A stretch of 64,000 bases of DNA from Sphingomonas brevis. GTDB taxonomy: Bacteria > Pseudomonadota > Alphaproteobacteria > Sphingomonadales > Sphingomonadaceae. Positions 35,726 to 45,310 of the stretch are shown here, one piece after another; position 1 is the stretch's first letter; the number at the start of each line of letters is the position of its first letter. The notes under the pieces are model-generated. The model was not told the DNA's origin, did not search any database, and was given only the letters and a program-made list of their open reading frames with translations. The DNA lies in NCBI RefSeq assembly GCF_023516505.1, contig NZ_JAMGBB010000001.1, positions 248,001-312,000 of the forward strand. Direction: 5' to 3'. Both the position numbers and the translations under genes were made by a program.

Positions 35726-36133
35726 ATGCGCTCCATCATCGCCCTTGGCCTATTGCTGGCCGCTTGTTCGAAACAAGCTGCCGAACCCGGACTGACGCCG
35801 GGCACCTTCGCCGGCGAGGGGCGCGATCGCTTGTGCATCGCCGGTGAAAGCGGTGCGCTCCGCGCGGGCCTGATCACCTACGGCAAGGGCGATGTGAATT
35901 GCTCTGTGTCGGGCAGCGCGCTGAAGGCCGGCCAGGGCTGGATACTGGTCCCGAAGGGTGAGGGCGATTGCCGTATCCCGCTCGAAATCGAAACCGACGT
36001 CGTCCGCATTGGGCAGCTTCCCGCGGCCTGTTCCTATTATTGCGGTCCTGGAGCGTCGATGGACAACAAGAGTTTCCGCCGTGACGCCGCCGCTTCATCG
36101 GCTAAGGATGTGGCCGGAGATCCACTCTGCTAG
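35726..36133 (+). CDS. Cysteine-rich lipoprotein, unknown function
   Basis: 135 aa. Signal peptide MRSIIALGLLLAAC with lipobox LAAC (Cys14), so lipid-anchored. The mature part has six further Cys (in RLCIAG, VNCSVS, GDCRIP, AACSYYCGPG and the C-terminal PLC), enough for three disulfides. No known enzyme motif. Divergent from purF with about 95 bp between the starts; 50 bp before the MerR gene. The composition fits a periplasmic small beta protein, but no family is recognised. Confidence 0.75.
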   Translation: MRSIIALGLLLAACSKQAAEPGLTPGTFAGEGRDRLCIAGESGALRAGLITYGKGDVNCSVSGSALKAGQGWILVPKGEGDCRIPLEIETDVVRIGQLPAACSYYCGPGASMDNKSFRRDAAASSAKDVAGDPLC

Positions 36134-36149
36134 TTAGCCGACGCGTCGC

Positions 36150-36178
36150 TTGACCTTTACGGAAACGTAAAGTAAACC
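36150..36178 (+). promoter_or_regulatory. MerR-type promoter with dyad in the spacer
   Basis: TTGACC (36150-36155) and TAAACC (36173-36178) are spaced 17 bp. The spacer is filled by the perfect dyad CTTTACG (36155-36161) / CGTAAAG (36166-36172). An operator between -35 and -10 is characteristic of MerR-family activators. The ATG of the MerR gene is only 5 bp past the -10 box, so the transcript may be nearly leaderless. Confidence 0.65.
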
Positions 36179-36183
36179 AAGCC

Positions 36184-36582
36184 ATGCTTCAGCACAAAGA
36201 ACATCATACGATCGGCGAGCTGTGCGACGAGTTTGGCGTGACCGCTCGAGCTTTGCGCTTCTACGAGGATGAGGCCCTGATCTCGCCTGAGCGGCGAGGA
36301 ACCCAGCGACTTTATACCGACAGGGACCGCGCTCGCCTGGCATGGATCCTGCGCGGCAAGCGGGTCGGCCTCAGTCTCGCCGACATCAAGGAGCTGCTCG
36401 ACCTTTACGACGTCGGCGACGGCCGCCGCACGCAGCGGCTCAAGACGATCGAGCGCTGTCAGGCACGGGTCGACGGCCTGAAGCGCCAGCAGGTCGATAT
36501 CGAAGTGACGATCAAGGAGCTGGAGGGATTCATCGCACTGGTGAAGACCCAAGACCCCGAACTTTCCGCCCAGGAGAAATAG
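36184..36582 (+). CDS. MerR-family transcriptional regulator
   Basis: 132 aa. N-terminal MerR winged helix: [45 protein letters not shown], with the RFYE and RLY patterns of the family. A long dimerisation helix follows (about 75-125), with no metal-binding Cys cluster, so it probably senses an organic ligand or acyl-CoA. The acyl-CoA dehydrogenase starts 4 bp downstream, so the two form an operon controlled through the promoter dyad at 36155-36172. The arrangement resembles MerR regulators of fatty-acid or branched-chain acyl-CoA breakdown. Confidence 0.9.
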   Translation: MLQHKEHHTIGELCDEFGVTARALRFYEDEALISPERRGTQRLYTDRDRARLAWILRGKRVGLSLADIKELLDLYDVGDGRRTQRLKTIERCQARVDGLKRQQVDIEVTIKELEGFIALVKTQDPELSAQEK

Positions 36583-36586
36583 CCAG

Positions 36587-38383
36587 ATGCCCGTCTACGC
36601 CGCGCCGGTTCGCGACACCAAATATGTGCTCGACCATATCGTCGAAATGCAAAACTACTCCAACCTGCCGGGCTTCGCGGATGCGACGCCGGACCTGGTC
36701 GAAGCGATCCTGAGCGAAGGCGCGCGCTTTTGTGAGGAGGTGCTGCAACCGCTGAACCGCGTCGGCGACGAACAGGGCTGCAAGCGTAACGACGACGGAT
36801 CGGTGACCACGCCGCCGGGCTTCAAGGAAGCCTGGGACCAGTTTGTCGCGGGGGGTTGGACCACCCTTCACTCGCCGCCGGAATATGGCGGCCAGGGCTT
36901 GCCGTCGGTCGTGTCGACGGCGATCGTCGAATATCTCTGTTCTTCGAACCACAGCTTCGAGATGTACAATGGCCTGACCCAGGGCGTGATCGCTGCACTC
37001 GTGATCAAGGGCAGCGAGGAACAAAAGACCAAATATCTACCCAACATGGTCGCCGGCCGCTGGACCGGGACGATGAACCTGACGGAACCGCATTGCGGCA
37101 CCGACCTGGGCCTCTTGAAGACCAAGGCGGAACCCAACGGAGATGGCACCTATTCGATCAGCGGCACCAAGATATTCATTTCGTCCGGCGAACATGATCT
37201 CAGCGAGAATATCATCCACCTGGTGTTGGCCAAGATCGCCGGCGCACCCGACAATGTGAAGGGCATCTCGCTCTTCATCGTGCCCAAGTTTCTGGTCAAC
37301 GAGGACGGCTCATTGGGTGAGCGCAACGCCGTTTCCTGCGGTTCGATCGAACATAAGATGGGCATCCACGGCAACTCGACCTGCGTGCTCAACTATGACG
37401 GAGCCAAGGGGTGGCTCGTCGGAGAGGCGGAAAAGGGCCTGGCGGCGATGTTCATCATGATGAACGCGGCGCGGCTGGGTGTCGGCCTGCAAGGCCTTGG
37501 GCAAGGCGAAGTCGCCTATCAGAACGCGGTGGCCTATGCGAAGGATCGACGGCAGGGGCGAGCGCTCAAGCCCGAAGATCGCGATCCCAACGCCAAGGCC
37601 GACAATCTGTTCGTCCATCCTGACGTGCGCCGCATGCTGATGGAGGCCAGGGCGTTCAACGAAGCTGCGCGCGCCCTGATCTTGTGGGGAGCGCTCCAGG
37701 TCGATCTCAGCCGCAAGGCCCAGACCGAGGAAGAGCGTCTCGCGGCAGACGATCTGATTTCGCTCCTGACCCCGGTCATCAAAGGCTACCTCACCGATCG
37801 CGGGTTCGAGGTAGCGGTCAACGCCCAGCAGGTGTTCGGCGGGCACGGCTATATCCGCGAATGGGGCATGGAGCAGTTCGTCCGCGATGCGCGGATCGCC
37901 CAGATTTACGAAGGCACGAACGGTGTCCAGGCGATGGACCTGGTCGGCCGCAAGCTGGCCCTTAACGGCGGTCGCGCGACCCGAGCCTTCTTCGAGCTGG
38001 TCGGCCGCGACATCGCGGAAGCCAAGGCGGCTGGCGATCCGGCCGGCGTTGCCGACCCGCTGGAAAAGGCGGTGGGTCACCTACAAGGCGCAACCATGTG
38101 GCTGGCGCAAAATGGCATGGCCGACCCCAACAATGCCGGGGCCGGTGCCTACGCCTATATGCAGCTGATGGGTCTCGTGACCCTGGGCTGGATGTGGCTG
38201 AAGATGGCCAGCGTTTCAGCCAAGCTGAAAGACGATGCGAGCGAGGACCGTGCCTTCCATGAGGCCAAGATCGCCACGGCCCGCTTCTTCGCTGACCGCG
38301 AGCTGGTCGCCGCCGGTGCGCTTCGCCGCAAGGTCGAGGCAGGGGCAGGCAGCCTGATGGCGCTGCCGGTTGAGGCTTTCTAA
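36587..38383 (+). CDS. Acyl-CoA dehydrogenase (long, about 600-aa type)
   Basis: 598 aa FAD enzyme oxidising acyl-CoA to trans-2-enoyl-CoA, first step of beta-oxidation. N-terminal helical domain; middle domain with [21 protein letters not shown] (FAD/substrate contact); [43 protein letters not shown] containing the catalytic Glu in YEGTNG. The C-terminal extension of about 130 residues is the extra domain seen in longer proteobacterial enzymes of this group. Co-transcribed after the MerR regulator. It ends 3 bp from the convergent GGDEF/EAL gene. Chain-length preference unknown. Confidence 0.93.
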   Translation: MPVYAAPVRDTKYVLDHIVEMQNYSNLPGFADATPDLVEAILSEGARFCEEVLQPLNRVGDEQGCKRNDDGSVTTPPGFKEAWDQFVAGGWTTLHSPPEYGGQGLPSVVSTAIVEYLCSSNHSFEMYNGLTQGVIAALVIKGSEEQKTKYLPNMVAGRWTGTMNLTEPHCGTDLGLLKTKAEPNGDGTYSISGTKIFISSGEHDLSENIIHLVLAKIAGAPDNVKGISLFIVPKFLVNEDGSLGERNAVSCGSIEHKMGIHGNSTCVLNYDGAKGWLVGEAEKGLAAMFIMMNAARLGVGLQGLGQGEVAYQNAVAYAKDRRQGRALKPEDRDPNAKADNLFVHPDVRRMLMEARAFNEAARALILWGALQVDLSRKAQTEEERLAADDLISLLTPVIKGYLTDRGFEVAVNAQQVFGGHGYIREWGMEQFVRDARIAQIYEGTNGVQAMDLVGRKLALNGGRATRAFFELVGRDIAEAKAAGDPAGVADPLEKAVGHLQGATMWLAQNGMADPNNAGAGAYAYMQLMGLVTLGWMWLKMASVSAKLKDDASEDRAFHEAKIATARFFADRELVAAGALRRKVEAGAGSLMALPVEAF

Positions 38384-38386
38384 GGC

Positions 38387-41080
38387 TTAACTCGCGACCT
38401 TGTTGGGGCCCTGGTTGACGTACCAGGGTTGCAGCATGGTGACGTCGTTGCCCTTGGCTCGCTTGGCCGACAGGCGAGCCAGGTCGAACTGCTCGGCGAA
38501 CTGCAGGCCGAACTTGCCGGCCTGAGCCCAGCGCACGATGCCGATTACCGGGCCGACGCCGACGATGTCGATCGTAATCGATTGGCCGGGCATGACGTTA
38601 TCGGCGCACTCGACGAGCGCGCCCATCGCCGAAATATTGCGCAGCCGAATTTCGGTCGTCTTGCCGTTGATCGCGGCGATAGCGCGGCGCATCAGCCGCT
38701 GGCGAGGTTCGCGAATGCATTGGAAGCCTTCCGCTTCGACCCTGCTGCTGTTCGCCAGCTTGCGGGCTTCCTCGCCCGTCATCGGCTTGCCGAAAATATA
38801 GCCCTGGACCTGGCTGACGCCGAGCTCACGAATGAGGAACAGGTCGTCGTGGGTCTCGACGCCTTCGGCAGTGGTATCCATGTCCAGGCTATCGGCCAGG
38901 GTTACGATGGCGCGAATGATCGCGCCGTTGCGCTTTGTGGTAGACGCGGCGCCGCGGACAAAGCTCTGGTCGATCTTGATCTTGTCGAACGGCGCCTTCT
39001 TCAAATAACCGAGCGACGAATAGCCGGTACCGAAGTCATCGAGCGCAAGCCGGACGCCGAGCGACTTCAGGCGGGCGAAGGTGCCGTCGGTTGCGTCGCT
39101 ATCGGCCAGGAAGACGCCCTCGGTAATCTCTAGTTCGAGGCGCTCGGGCCTGAATCCGTAGTCGGACAGCACCGCGGCGATCGTGTCGGTGATGTGAGGA
39201 TCGTTGAACTGGATCGGTGAAAGATTGACGGCGATGCGGACGTGTTCCGGCCAGTGGGCCGCTTCGCCGACCGCGGACCGGAGGACAAATTCGCCGATCT
39301 TCCCGATCATCCCGCATTCCTCGGCGATGCCGATGAACTTGTCGGGGGAGATCATGCCGCGAGCCGGGTGGTTCCAACGGACCAGCGCTTCAAAGCCGGA
39401 GATTTCTTCCCCGGCGGCGAGCACGATCGGCTGATAGGCGACGAACATCTCTTGGCGCTCCAGCGCCAAGCGCAGGTCATGCTCGAGCCGCTGACGGTCG
39501 GTGGCCTCACTGTGCATCGCCGCTTCGTAAAAGCAATGCTTGCCCCGGCCGGCGGCCTTGGCAGCGTAAAGCGCAAGGTCCGCATTTCGGATCATGCTGT
39601 CGGCGCAGCTGCGGCCCGGGTCACCGATGGCGATGCCGACCGAAGCGCCGATGATCACGCGATGGCCCTCGATGATGTATGGGCGCGAAACCTGCTCGAT
39701 CAGGGTACGGGCGAGGCTTTCCAGCAATCCTGTCTCGACCGTGCCGGGAAGCACGGCCTTGAACTCGTCGCCGCCCAGGCGGCCGACCTGGCCATGGTCG
39801 CCCATGACCGATTTCAATCGATCGGCGACTTGGCGAAGGAGCGCGTCGCCGATCGGGTGCCCAAGCGTGTCGTTGACGTTCTTGAACCGGTCCAGGTCAA
39901 TCAGGAACAGCGAGCAGCCCTTGCGGCGGCTGGTGGCATTGCGAAGCGCCTCGTCGAGCGTCTGGCGCATCAGGGCGCGATTTGGCAGGCCGGTCAGGGA
40001 GTCGAAGCGGGCAAGGCGCGCCACTTCCTGCTCGGAGCGGCGCTGCTCGGTCAAATCGGTGCCGATGCCGCGGAAGCCGAGGAAACGGCCGCGCGAATCG
40101 AACAGGGGATTGCCGGAAAGGGACCAGTGAATGTCTTCGTCGGACGCGGCGCGGACGATGACGTCGCTGAACGGGAAACGCGCCGACAGGTGGAAGCCGA
40201 GCGTGCGCTCCTCCCGCATGCTATCGGGAGATCCGCTGTCGACTGACAGCAGATCGGTGAACTGGCGGCCGAGCAGTTCGTCTGGGTTGCATTTGAAATC
40301 GTCGGCCAGCTGCTGTGACACATAAGATAGTGTGCCGAGATTGTTGGTCTCCCAAAACCAGCCGCGGCCACTGTTTTCGAACTCGTCGACGAACTGCAGG
40401 GCTTTCCGGGCCTGCGCTTCCAGCGCGAGCCGAGCCCGGGCGTTGGTCAGCACGGTGCGGGCACTGGCAACCGTATAGGCAATGTTGACCACCGCGAGAA
40501 AGGTGATGCCGGCAAGAACTTCCGGCTGGCGCGACACGGCTAGGGCGCCAGTCATCGCGACCAGCGCATTGACGATGGCCACCGGAGGAGATGAGATCGA
40601 CACGATCGTTGCAGCGCCAAGGCCGGCGCCGAACGACAGTGCGATGAAGGCCGCGTGGGAACTGTGCAATGTGCAATCCAGCGTGAGGCCGTAGGCCATC
40701 CACAGTGCGCCGCTGATGCCGATGTAACCGCACAATCCTCCCGCCACGGTTCGGGGTGACAGGCGAAGCTTGTCGCGAAACCAGAGGCCGGCAAATGCCA
40801 AGCCGTCGAGCGCCAATACCGCCAGCAGTGGAATCAGGGGATTGCAGCTAACCGGCGCGAACAGCGACATTGGCTGAACCAGGAAACAGGCTAGGCCCCA
40901 GACGAGGTGGGTTGCCCCAAGGAGTGCGGGCGCGAGGTCGAACATCGCGACGCGCTGCGCCGCCAAATGATCGTCGTCCGACGTGTCAGGAACCCTCAGG
41001 TCAAACGTCAAAGCGTCCTGAACCGTGGCCCGATCACTGGTGTTTTCGCCGTCAGAAACGGCGAACCTCGCCCTACGCAT
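38387..41080 (-). CDS. Membrane PAS-GGDEF-EAL-PilZ c-di-GMP protein
   Basis: 897 aa from ATG 41080 (AAGGAG 11 nt upstream; a GTG at 41092 would overlap it). N-terminal membrane region of about six helices (60-215), a PAS domain with PAC-like end (about 245-360), GGDEF (about 375-530) with intact GGDEF in RLGGDEFKAVL, and EAL (about 545-790) with EALVRW, NLSPIQF, ITEGVF, LDDFGTGYSSL, KIDQSF and AEGVET. A C-terminal PilZ-like domain carries RQRLMRRAIAAINGKTTEIRLRNISAMGALVE. It can in principle make, break and bind c-di-GMP. Single gene; convergent with acyl-CoA dehydrogenase. Confidence 0.9.
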   Translation of the reverse strand: MRRARFAVSDGENTSDRATVQDALTFDLRVPDTSDDDHLAAQRVAMFDLAPALLGATHLVWGLACFLVQPMSLFAPVSCNPLIPLLAVLALDGLAFAGLWFRDKLRLSPRTVAGGLCGYIGISGALWMAYGLTLDCTLHSSHAAFIALSFGAGLGAATIVSISSPPVAIVNALVAMTGALAVSRQPEVLAGITFLAVVNIAYTVASARTVLTNARARLALEAQARKALQFVDEFENSGRGWFWETNNLGTLSYVSQQLADDFKCNPDELLGRQFTDLLSVDSGSPDSMREERTLGFHLSARFPFSDVIVRAASDEDIHWSLSGNPLFDSRGRFLGFRGIGTDLTEQRRSEQEVARLARFDSLTGLPNRALMRQTLDEALRNATSRRKGCSLFLIDLDRFKNVNDTLGHPIGDALLRQVADRLKSVMGDHGQVGRLGGDEFKAVLPGTVETGLLESLARTLIEQVSRPYIIEGHRVIIGASVGIAIGDPGRSCADSMIRNADLALYAAKAAGRGKHCFYEAAMHSEATDRQRLEHDLRLALERQEMFVAYQPIVLAAGEEISGFEALVRWNHPARGMISPDKFIGIAEECGMIGKIGEFVLRSAVGEAAHWPEHVRIAVNLSPIQFNDPHITDTIAAVLSDYGFRPERLELEITEGVFLADSDATDGTFARLKSLGVRLALDDFGTGYSSLGYLKKAPFDKIKIDQSFVRGAASTTKRNGAIIRAIVTLADSLDMDTTAEGVETHDDLFLIRELGVSQVQGYIFGKPMTGEEARKLANSSRVEAEGFQCIREPRQRLMRRAIAAINGKTTEIRLRNISAMGALVECADNVMPGQSITIDIVGVGPVIGIVRWAQAGKFGLQFAEQFDLARLSAKRAKGNDVTMLQPWYVNQGPNKVAS

Positions 41081-41160
41081 CCCCTGATACACTCCTTCGA
41101 GTATCAGCAGTTAACTCGAAAGGATTAACGTACGGTCAAATAGAGGGGGTTTTGCCGGTC

Positions 41161-42090
41161 TTAACCTTGTTCTTCCGGCAGGAAATCCGGGACCGACAGA
41201 TAACGCTCTCCGGTGTCATAATTGAAACCGAAAACTCGCGGATTTGCGCCAAGTTCAGGAAGCTTTTGAGCAATTGCAGCGAGCGTCGCTCCGGACGAAA
41301 TGCCAATCAGCATGCCTTCTTCGCGCGCCGCCCGCCGCGCCATCTCCTTCGCATCGTCCGGCGCGACCTTGATAATTCCATCGAGCAGGCTGGTATTCAT
41401 GATGGCCGGGATGAAGCCGGCGCCAATGCCCTGAATTGGATGAGGGCCGGGCTCGCCGCCCGACAGGACCGGAGAAAGCGTTGGTTCTACTGCAAAAATC
41501 TTCAAATCCGGCCATTCCTTCTTGAGGATTTCAGCGCAGCCGGTGATGTGACCGCCAGTGCCAACGCCGGTAATAATCGCATGTGGCGGCGCATCACCGA
41601 AATCGCGCAATATTTCCTGCGCCGTAGTCCGCCGATGAACTTCGAGATTGGCTGGATTTTCAAACTGTTGCGGCATCCAGGCGCCGTCGGTCGAGGCGAC
41701 TATTTCTTCCGCACGGGCGATTGAACCCTTCATTCCCTTTTCACGCGGCGTAAGCTCGAATTCGGCGCCATAGGCAAGCATCAGCCTGCGCCGTTCGACG
41801 CTCATGCTGTCGGGCATGACCAAAATAAGCCGATATCCCTTGACCGCCGCGACCATCGCCAAACCAATGCCAGTGTTTCCCGAAGTCGGCTCGACGATTA
41901 CCCCGCCGGGCTTGAGCTTGCCGCCGGCTTCCGCATCCTCGACCATCGCCAATGCGATGCGGTCCTTGATCGACCCGCCCGGATTGGACCGCTCTTGCTT
42001 GATCCACACCTCTGCCCGGTCGCCGAACAGCCGGTTGATGCGGACATGCGGCGTGTTGCCGATGGTCTCGAGAATGTTGGCGGCCTTCAT
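41161..42090 (-). CDS. cysK: Cysteine synthase A (O-acetylserine sulfhydrylase)
   Basis: 309 aa PLP enzyme making cysteine from O-acetylserine and sulfide. PLP-binding Lys42 in [26 protein letters not shown] substrate loop; [16 protein letters not shown] phosphate-binding loop; late Ser in [10 protein letters not shown]. The C-terminus is PEEQG; the CysE tail usually ends in Ile to inhibit CysK, and here CysE ends Ala, so complex formation is uncertain. AAGGAG precedes ATG 42090. The next gene on this strand (MFS) ends 29 bp upstream, so both may share a transcript. Confidence 0.96.
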   Translation of the reverse strand: MKAANILETIGNTPHVRINRLFGDRAEVWIKQERSNPGGSIKDRIALAMVEDAEAGGKLKPGGVIVEPTSGNTGIGLAMVAAVKGYRLILVMPDSMSVERRRLMLAYGAEFELTPREKGMKGSIARAEEIVASTDGAWMPQQFENPANLEVHRRTTAQEILRDFGDAPPHAIITGVGTGGHITGCAEILKKEWPDLKIFAVEPTLSPVLSGGEPGPHPIQGIGAGFIPAIMNTSLLDGIIKVAPDDAKEMARRAAREEGMLIGISSGATLAAIAQKLPELGANPRVFGFNYDTGERYLSVPDFLPEEQG

Positions 42091-42119
42091 TGGTCTTTCT
42101 CCTTGAAGCTCAGCTTGGT

Positions 42120-43394
42120 TCAGGCGCCGCCGGCAATGACGGCATCTTCCGGCGGGGGTTCGGCAAGTGCGAATGTACGGGCGCGGCGTAATTCTGGGAA
42201 CAGCAGTGCCCAGGTCAGGGTAACGGCGATCGCCGCAATGCCTCCCGCCACGGTCGCAGCAACCGGGCCCAGCAGTGCTGCCGTGAAGCCGCTGCGGGTT
42301 TCGCCGAGCTCGTTTGATGCGGAAATCGCCAGTGTCGACGCCGCCGCCACCCGGCCGCGCATCTCGTCGGGCGTGTGGAGCTGAATCAGTGACTGGCGGA
42401 TGTAGACCGAGAACATGTCGGCCGCGCCGAGCGTTGCGAGCATCGCCAGGGACAGGAAATAGCTGGTCGACAGGCCGAACACCGCGGTAGCGCCACCGAA
42501 TATGACGACCGCGGTCAGCATCTTGACCCCGACATCGGTCTTGATTGGCCGAAATGAGAAGAAGATGGCGGTCAGGGTCGCGCCGGCCGCCGGCGCTGCC
42601 CGAAGGGGGCCGAGCCCGTCCGCGCCGACCTGCAATATGTCGCGGGCGTAAAGTGGCAGCATGGCGGTCACTCCGCCCAACAGCACTGCGAACAGATCGA
42701 GCGTGATCGCGCCAAGCACCAGCCGGTTCCGGCGAATATAAACAAGGCCGTCGACCATCTGCCTGAGGGGGCTGCCCGGCTTGAGCGCCGTCCGCGGCAA
42801 TGGGCCGATCGTGAACATGCAGGCTGCGGAAAAAGCGAACAATATGACGCTGAGGCCGTAGGGAAGATGCGGCATCACATCATATAATATGCCGCCCAGC
42901 GCGGGCCCGACAATTGCACCCGTCTGCCATGCGGTAGAGCTCAGCGCGATCGCATTGGGCAGAATTTCGCGCGGCACCAGGTTCGGCGCCATTGCGCCCA
43001 GTGCCGGCCCGGCGAACGCCCGCGCAACTCCCAGAAGCGCAGCGACACCGAACAGGATCGGCAGGCTGATGAACCCGCCCCAGGTCGACCACAGCAGGAT
43101 CAATGCGCACAGCAGTTCAAGCAGGATCACGGCCCGCGCGACGTGGCGCCGGTCAAGCCGGTCGGCCGTCCATCCGCTGATCGGGGTCAGCAGGAACAAG
43201 GGGACGAACTGGACCAGGCCGATCAGGCCGAGCTGGAACGCCGCGGCATGAATGTCCATCGTCTGGCGGGCGATGTCATAAACCTGCCAGCCAATGACGA
43301 TGACCATCGCCATCTGTCCGATGGTGGTGGTCAGGCGCGCGAGCCAGAAGGCCCGGAAGTCGGGGATTCGAAGCGGCTCGGGTATCAGCGCCAT
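42120..43394 (-). CDS. MFS transporter, EntS/MFS_3-like exporter
   Basis: 424 aa from ATG 43394 with 12 predicted helices. N-terminal [22 protein letters not shown] and loop [17 protein letters not shown] (MFS signature) plus mid-protein [22 protein letters not shown] resemble the EntS-like permease group, which exports siderophores, drugs or related small molecules. The loop [36 protein letters not shown] is typical. Upstream of cysK with a 29-bp gap; divergent from the DUF885 peptidase. Substrate unknown. Confidence 0.88.
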   Translation of the reverse strand: MALIPEPLRIPDFRAFWLARLTTTIGQMAMVIVIGWQVYDIARQTMDIHAAAFQLGLIGLVQFVPLFLLTPISGWTADRLDRRHVARAVILLELLCALILLWSTWGGFISLPILFGVAALLGVARAFAGPALGAMAPNLVPREILPNAIALSSTAWQTGAIVGPALGGILYDVMPHLPYGLSVILFAFSAACMFTIGPLPRTALKPGSPLRQMVDGLVYIRRNRLVLGAITLDLFAVLLGGVTAMLPLYARDILQVGADGLGPLRAAPAAGATLTAIFFSFRPIKTDVGVKMLTAVVIFGGATAVFGLSTSYFLSLAMLATLGAADMFSVYIRQSLIQLHTPDEMRGRVAAASTLAISASNELGETRSGFTAALLGPVAATVAGGIAAIAVTLTWALLFPELRRARTFALAEPPPEDAVIAGGA

Positions 43395-43535
43395 GGCCGC
43401 GCGGTAGCCAAGTGGGTTGCGCCGCGCAACTTGAGCATGGCTGCAAACGCTGGTCGATGCCCTCTGCCGGTTCGTCTCTTGCCGGTGGACAGCCGGCGGC
43501 CTAGGCACCCTGCTCGTTCGGGAGAGGAGACAAGC

Positions 43536-45272
43536 ATGCGTCCCATGGTGATTGCGTCGGCAATGGCGCTCGCACTGGTAGCGAGCGGCTGCAAGGTTTC
43601 GACGGTTCCGGAAAATGGCTCGGCCGAAACGACGGCAGGGCAGGCTGACTGGCCGGCGTTCGTCAACAATTTCATCGAGGCAAGCTTCAAGTCCAATCCG
43701 GGCTTCGCCGTGGTCCAGGGCCGCCACGAATATGACGGCCAGATCTCCGACCTGTCGTCCGCCGCGATCCAGGGCGAAGTCGACCGGTTGAAGAAGGTCA
43801 TTGCTGATGCCGAAGGCTTTACTGACGACAAGCTGACGCCCGAACAGCGCTACGAGCGCGATTATCTGGTTGCCGTGGCCAAGGGCCAGCTGTTCTGGAT
43901 CGACCCGACCGGCGCCGACCAGCTGCATCACAATCCGGCTGCCTATCTCGGGTTCGTTGACCCATCGGTCTACATCACCGTGCCCTATGCACCGAAGGAG
44001 CAACGGCTGAAGGCCTATATCAAATTCCTGCAGAACGTCCCGCGCGCGGTCGAGCAGATGCGCGCCAACATCCAGACGCCGATGGCGACCAGCTTCGTCG
44101 ATTATGCCAAGTCCGCGTTCGGCGGGTTCGCCACCTATTATCCGGGCGACGGCGTCGCGGCCTGGAAGGGCGTCGGGACGGCGGAGGATCAGCAGGCGCT
44201 GAAGACCGCGACCGACAATGCGGTCAAGGCGATGCAGGAAACGGTTACGTGGGTCGAGAGCCAGCGGGCCGCATCCAAGCCCAACTTCGCGCTGGGCAAG
44301 GACAAATTCCAGCGAATGCTCGCCGATACGGAAATGGTGACGACCCCGGTCGAGGAACTTGAGCGCATCGGCCGCGCTGACCTGGCCGCCAACCAGAAGC
44401 TATTGGGCGAAGCGTGCGCCCGCTATGCCCCCGGCGCGGCAATTCCGGCCTGCATGGAAAAGATGAATGCCAACAAGCCGCAGGGCGGCGCGGTGGCCGG
44501 GGCGAGGGCCCAGCTCGCGGGCCTCAAGCAGTTCATCCAGGAGCACGATATCGTCACCATTCCCGGGCCGGAAGAAGCCAAGGTCGAGGAGGCGCCGCCG
44601 TACAACAGGCAGAATTTCGCCTACATCAACATCCCTGGCCCGTACGAGAAGGGGCTGCCGTCGGTCTATTACATCGCACCGCCCGATCCGAGCTGGCCCA
44701 AGGCCGAGCAGGACGGGTTCGTGCCAGGCCAGGCCGATCTACTATTCACCTCGGTGCACGAGGTATGGCCAGGCCATTTCCTCAACTTCCTCCACGCCAA
44801 CCGGTCGAAGAATATGTTTGGCCGCGTGTTCGTCGGCTACGCCTTTGCCGAAGGCTGGGCGCACTACACCGAGGAGATGATGCGGGTGAAAGGTGTCGGC
44901 GGCGGGACCGACGAGACCCTTATCGGCCAGCTGTCCAACGCCCTGCTTCGCGATTGCCGCTATTTGTCGGCGATCGGCATGCACACCGGGTCGATGACGC
45001 AAGCGCAGAGCTTCGATCTGTTCAAGAACCAATGTTACCAGGATGTCGGCAACGCGCGTCAGCAGGCCGCCCGCGGGACCTATGATCCCGCCTATCTCAA
45101 CTATACCATGGGCAAGCTGATGATCCGCAAATTGCGGGACGATTGGTCGGCCAGCCGCGGCGGCGAGAAGGCGTGGAAGTCGTTCCACGACCAGTTCCTG
45201 AGCTTCGGCGGACCGCCGATCCCGCTGGTTCGCCAGCAGATGATGAACGGCAAGGCCGAGGCGGTGTTTTAG
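43536..45272 (+). CDS. DUF885-family lipoprotein metallopeptidase
   Basis: 578 aa from ATG 43536 (GGAGAGGAG upstream). Lipobox LVASGC (Cys20) indicates lipid anchoring. Zinc site: SVHEVWPGHF (HExxPGH, the DUF885 form of HExxH) and the downstream Glu in EGWAHYTEEMM. The remainder is helical, with the family's YINIPGPYEKGLPSVYYIAPPD near the active site. DUF885 proteins are thought to be zinc-dependent peptidases in the periplasm. radA follows 38 bp later. The substrate has not been settled for the family, as far as I know. Confidence 0.9.
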   Translation: MRPMVIASAMALALVASGCKVSTVPENGSAETTAGQADWPAFVNNFIEASFKSNPGFAVVQGRHEYDGQISDLSSAAIQGEVDRLKKVIADAEGFTDDKLTPEQRYERDYLVAVAKGQLFWIDPTGADQLHHNPAAYLGFVDPSVYITVPYAPKEQRLKAYIKFLQNVPRAVEQMRANIQTPMATSFVDYAKSAFGGFATYYPGDGVAAWKGVGTAEDQQALKTATDNAVKAMQETVTWVESQRAASKPNFALGKDKFQRMLADTEMVTTPVEELERIGRADLAANQKLLGEACARYAPGAAIPACMEKMNANKPQGGAVAGARAQLAGLKQFIQEHDIVTIPGPEEAKVEEAPPYNRQNFAYINIPGPYEKGLPSVYYIAPPDPSWPKAEQDGFVPGQADLLFTSVHEVWPGHFLNFLHANRSKNMFGRVFVGYAFAEGWAHYTEEMMRVKGVGGGTDETLIGQLSNALLRDCRYLSAIGMHTGSMTQAQSFDLFKNQCYQDVGNARQQAARGTYDPAYLNYTMGKLMIRKLRDDWSASRGGEKAWKSFHDQFLSFGGPPIPLVRQQMMNGKAEAVF

Positions 45273-45310
45273 CGCTTTTCGTTCGCTGTTTGTTCCGGTA
45301 AGCTGCGCGC

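Noticed and set aside
39242..40246. Plus-strand frame opposite the GGDEF/EAL gene
   Set aside because: Shadow frame, no family features.
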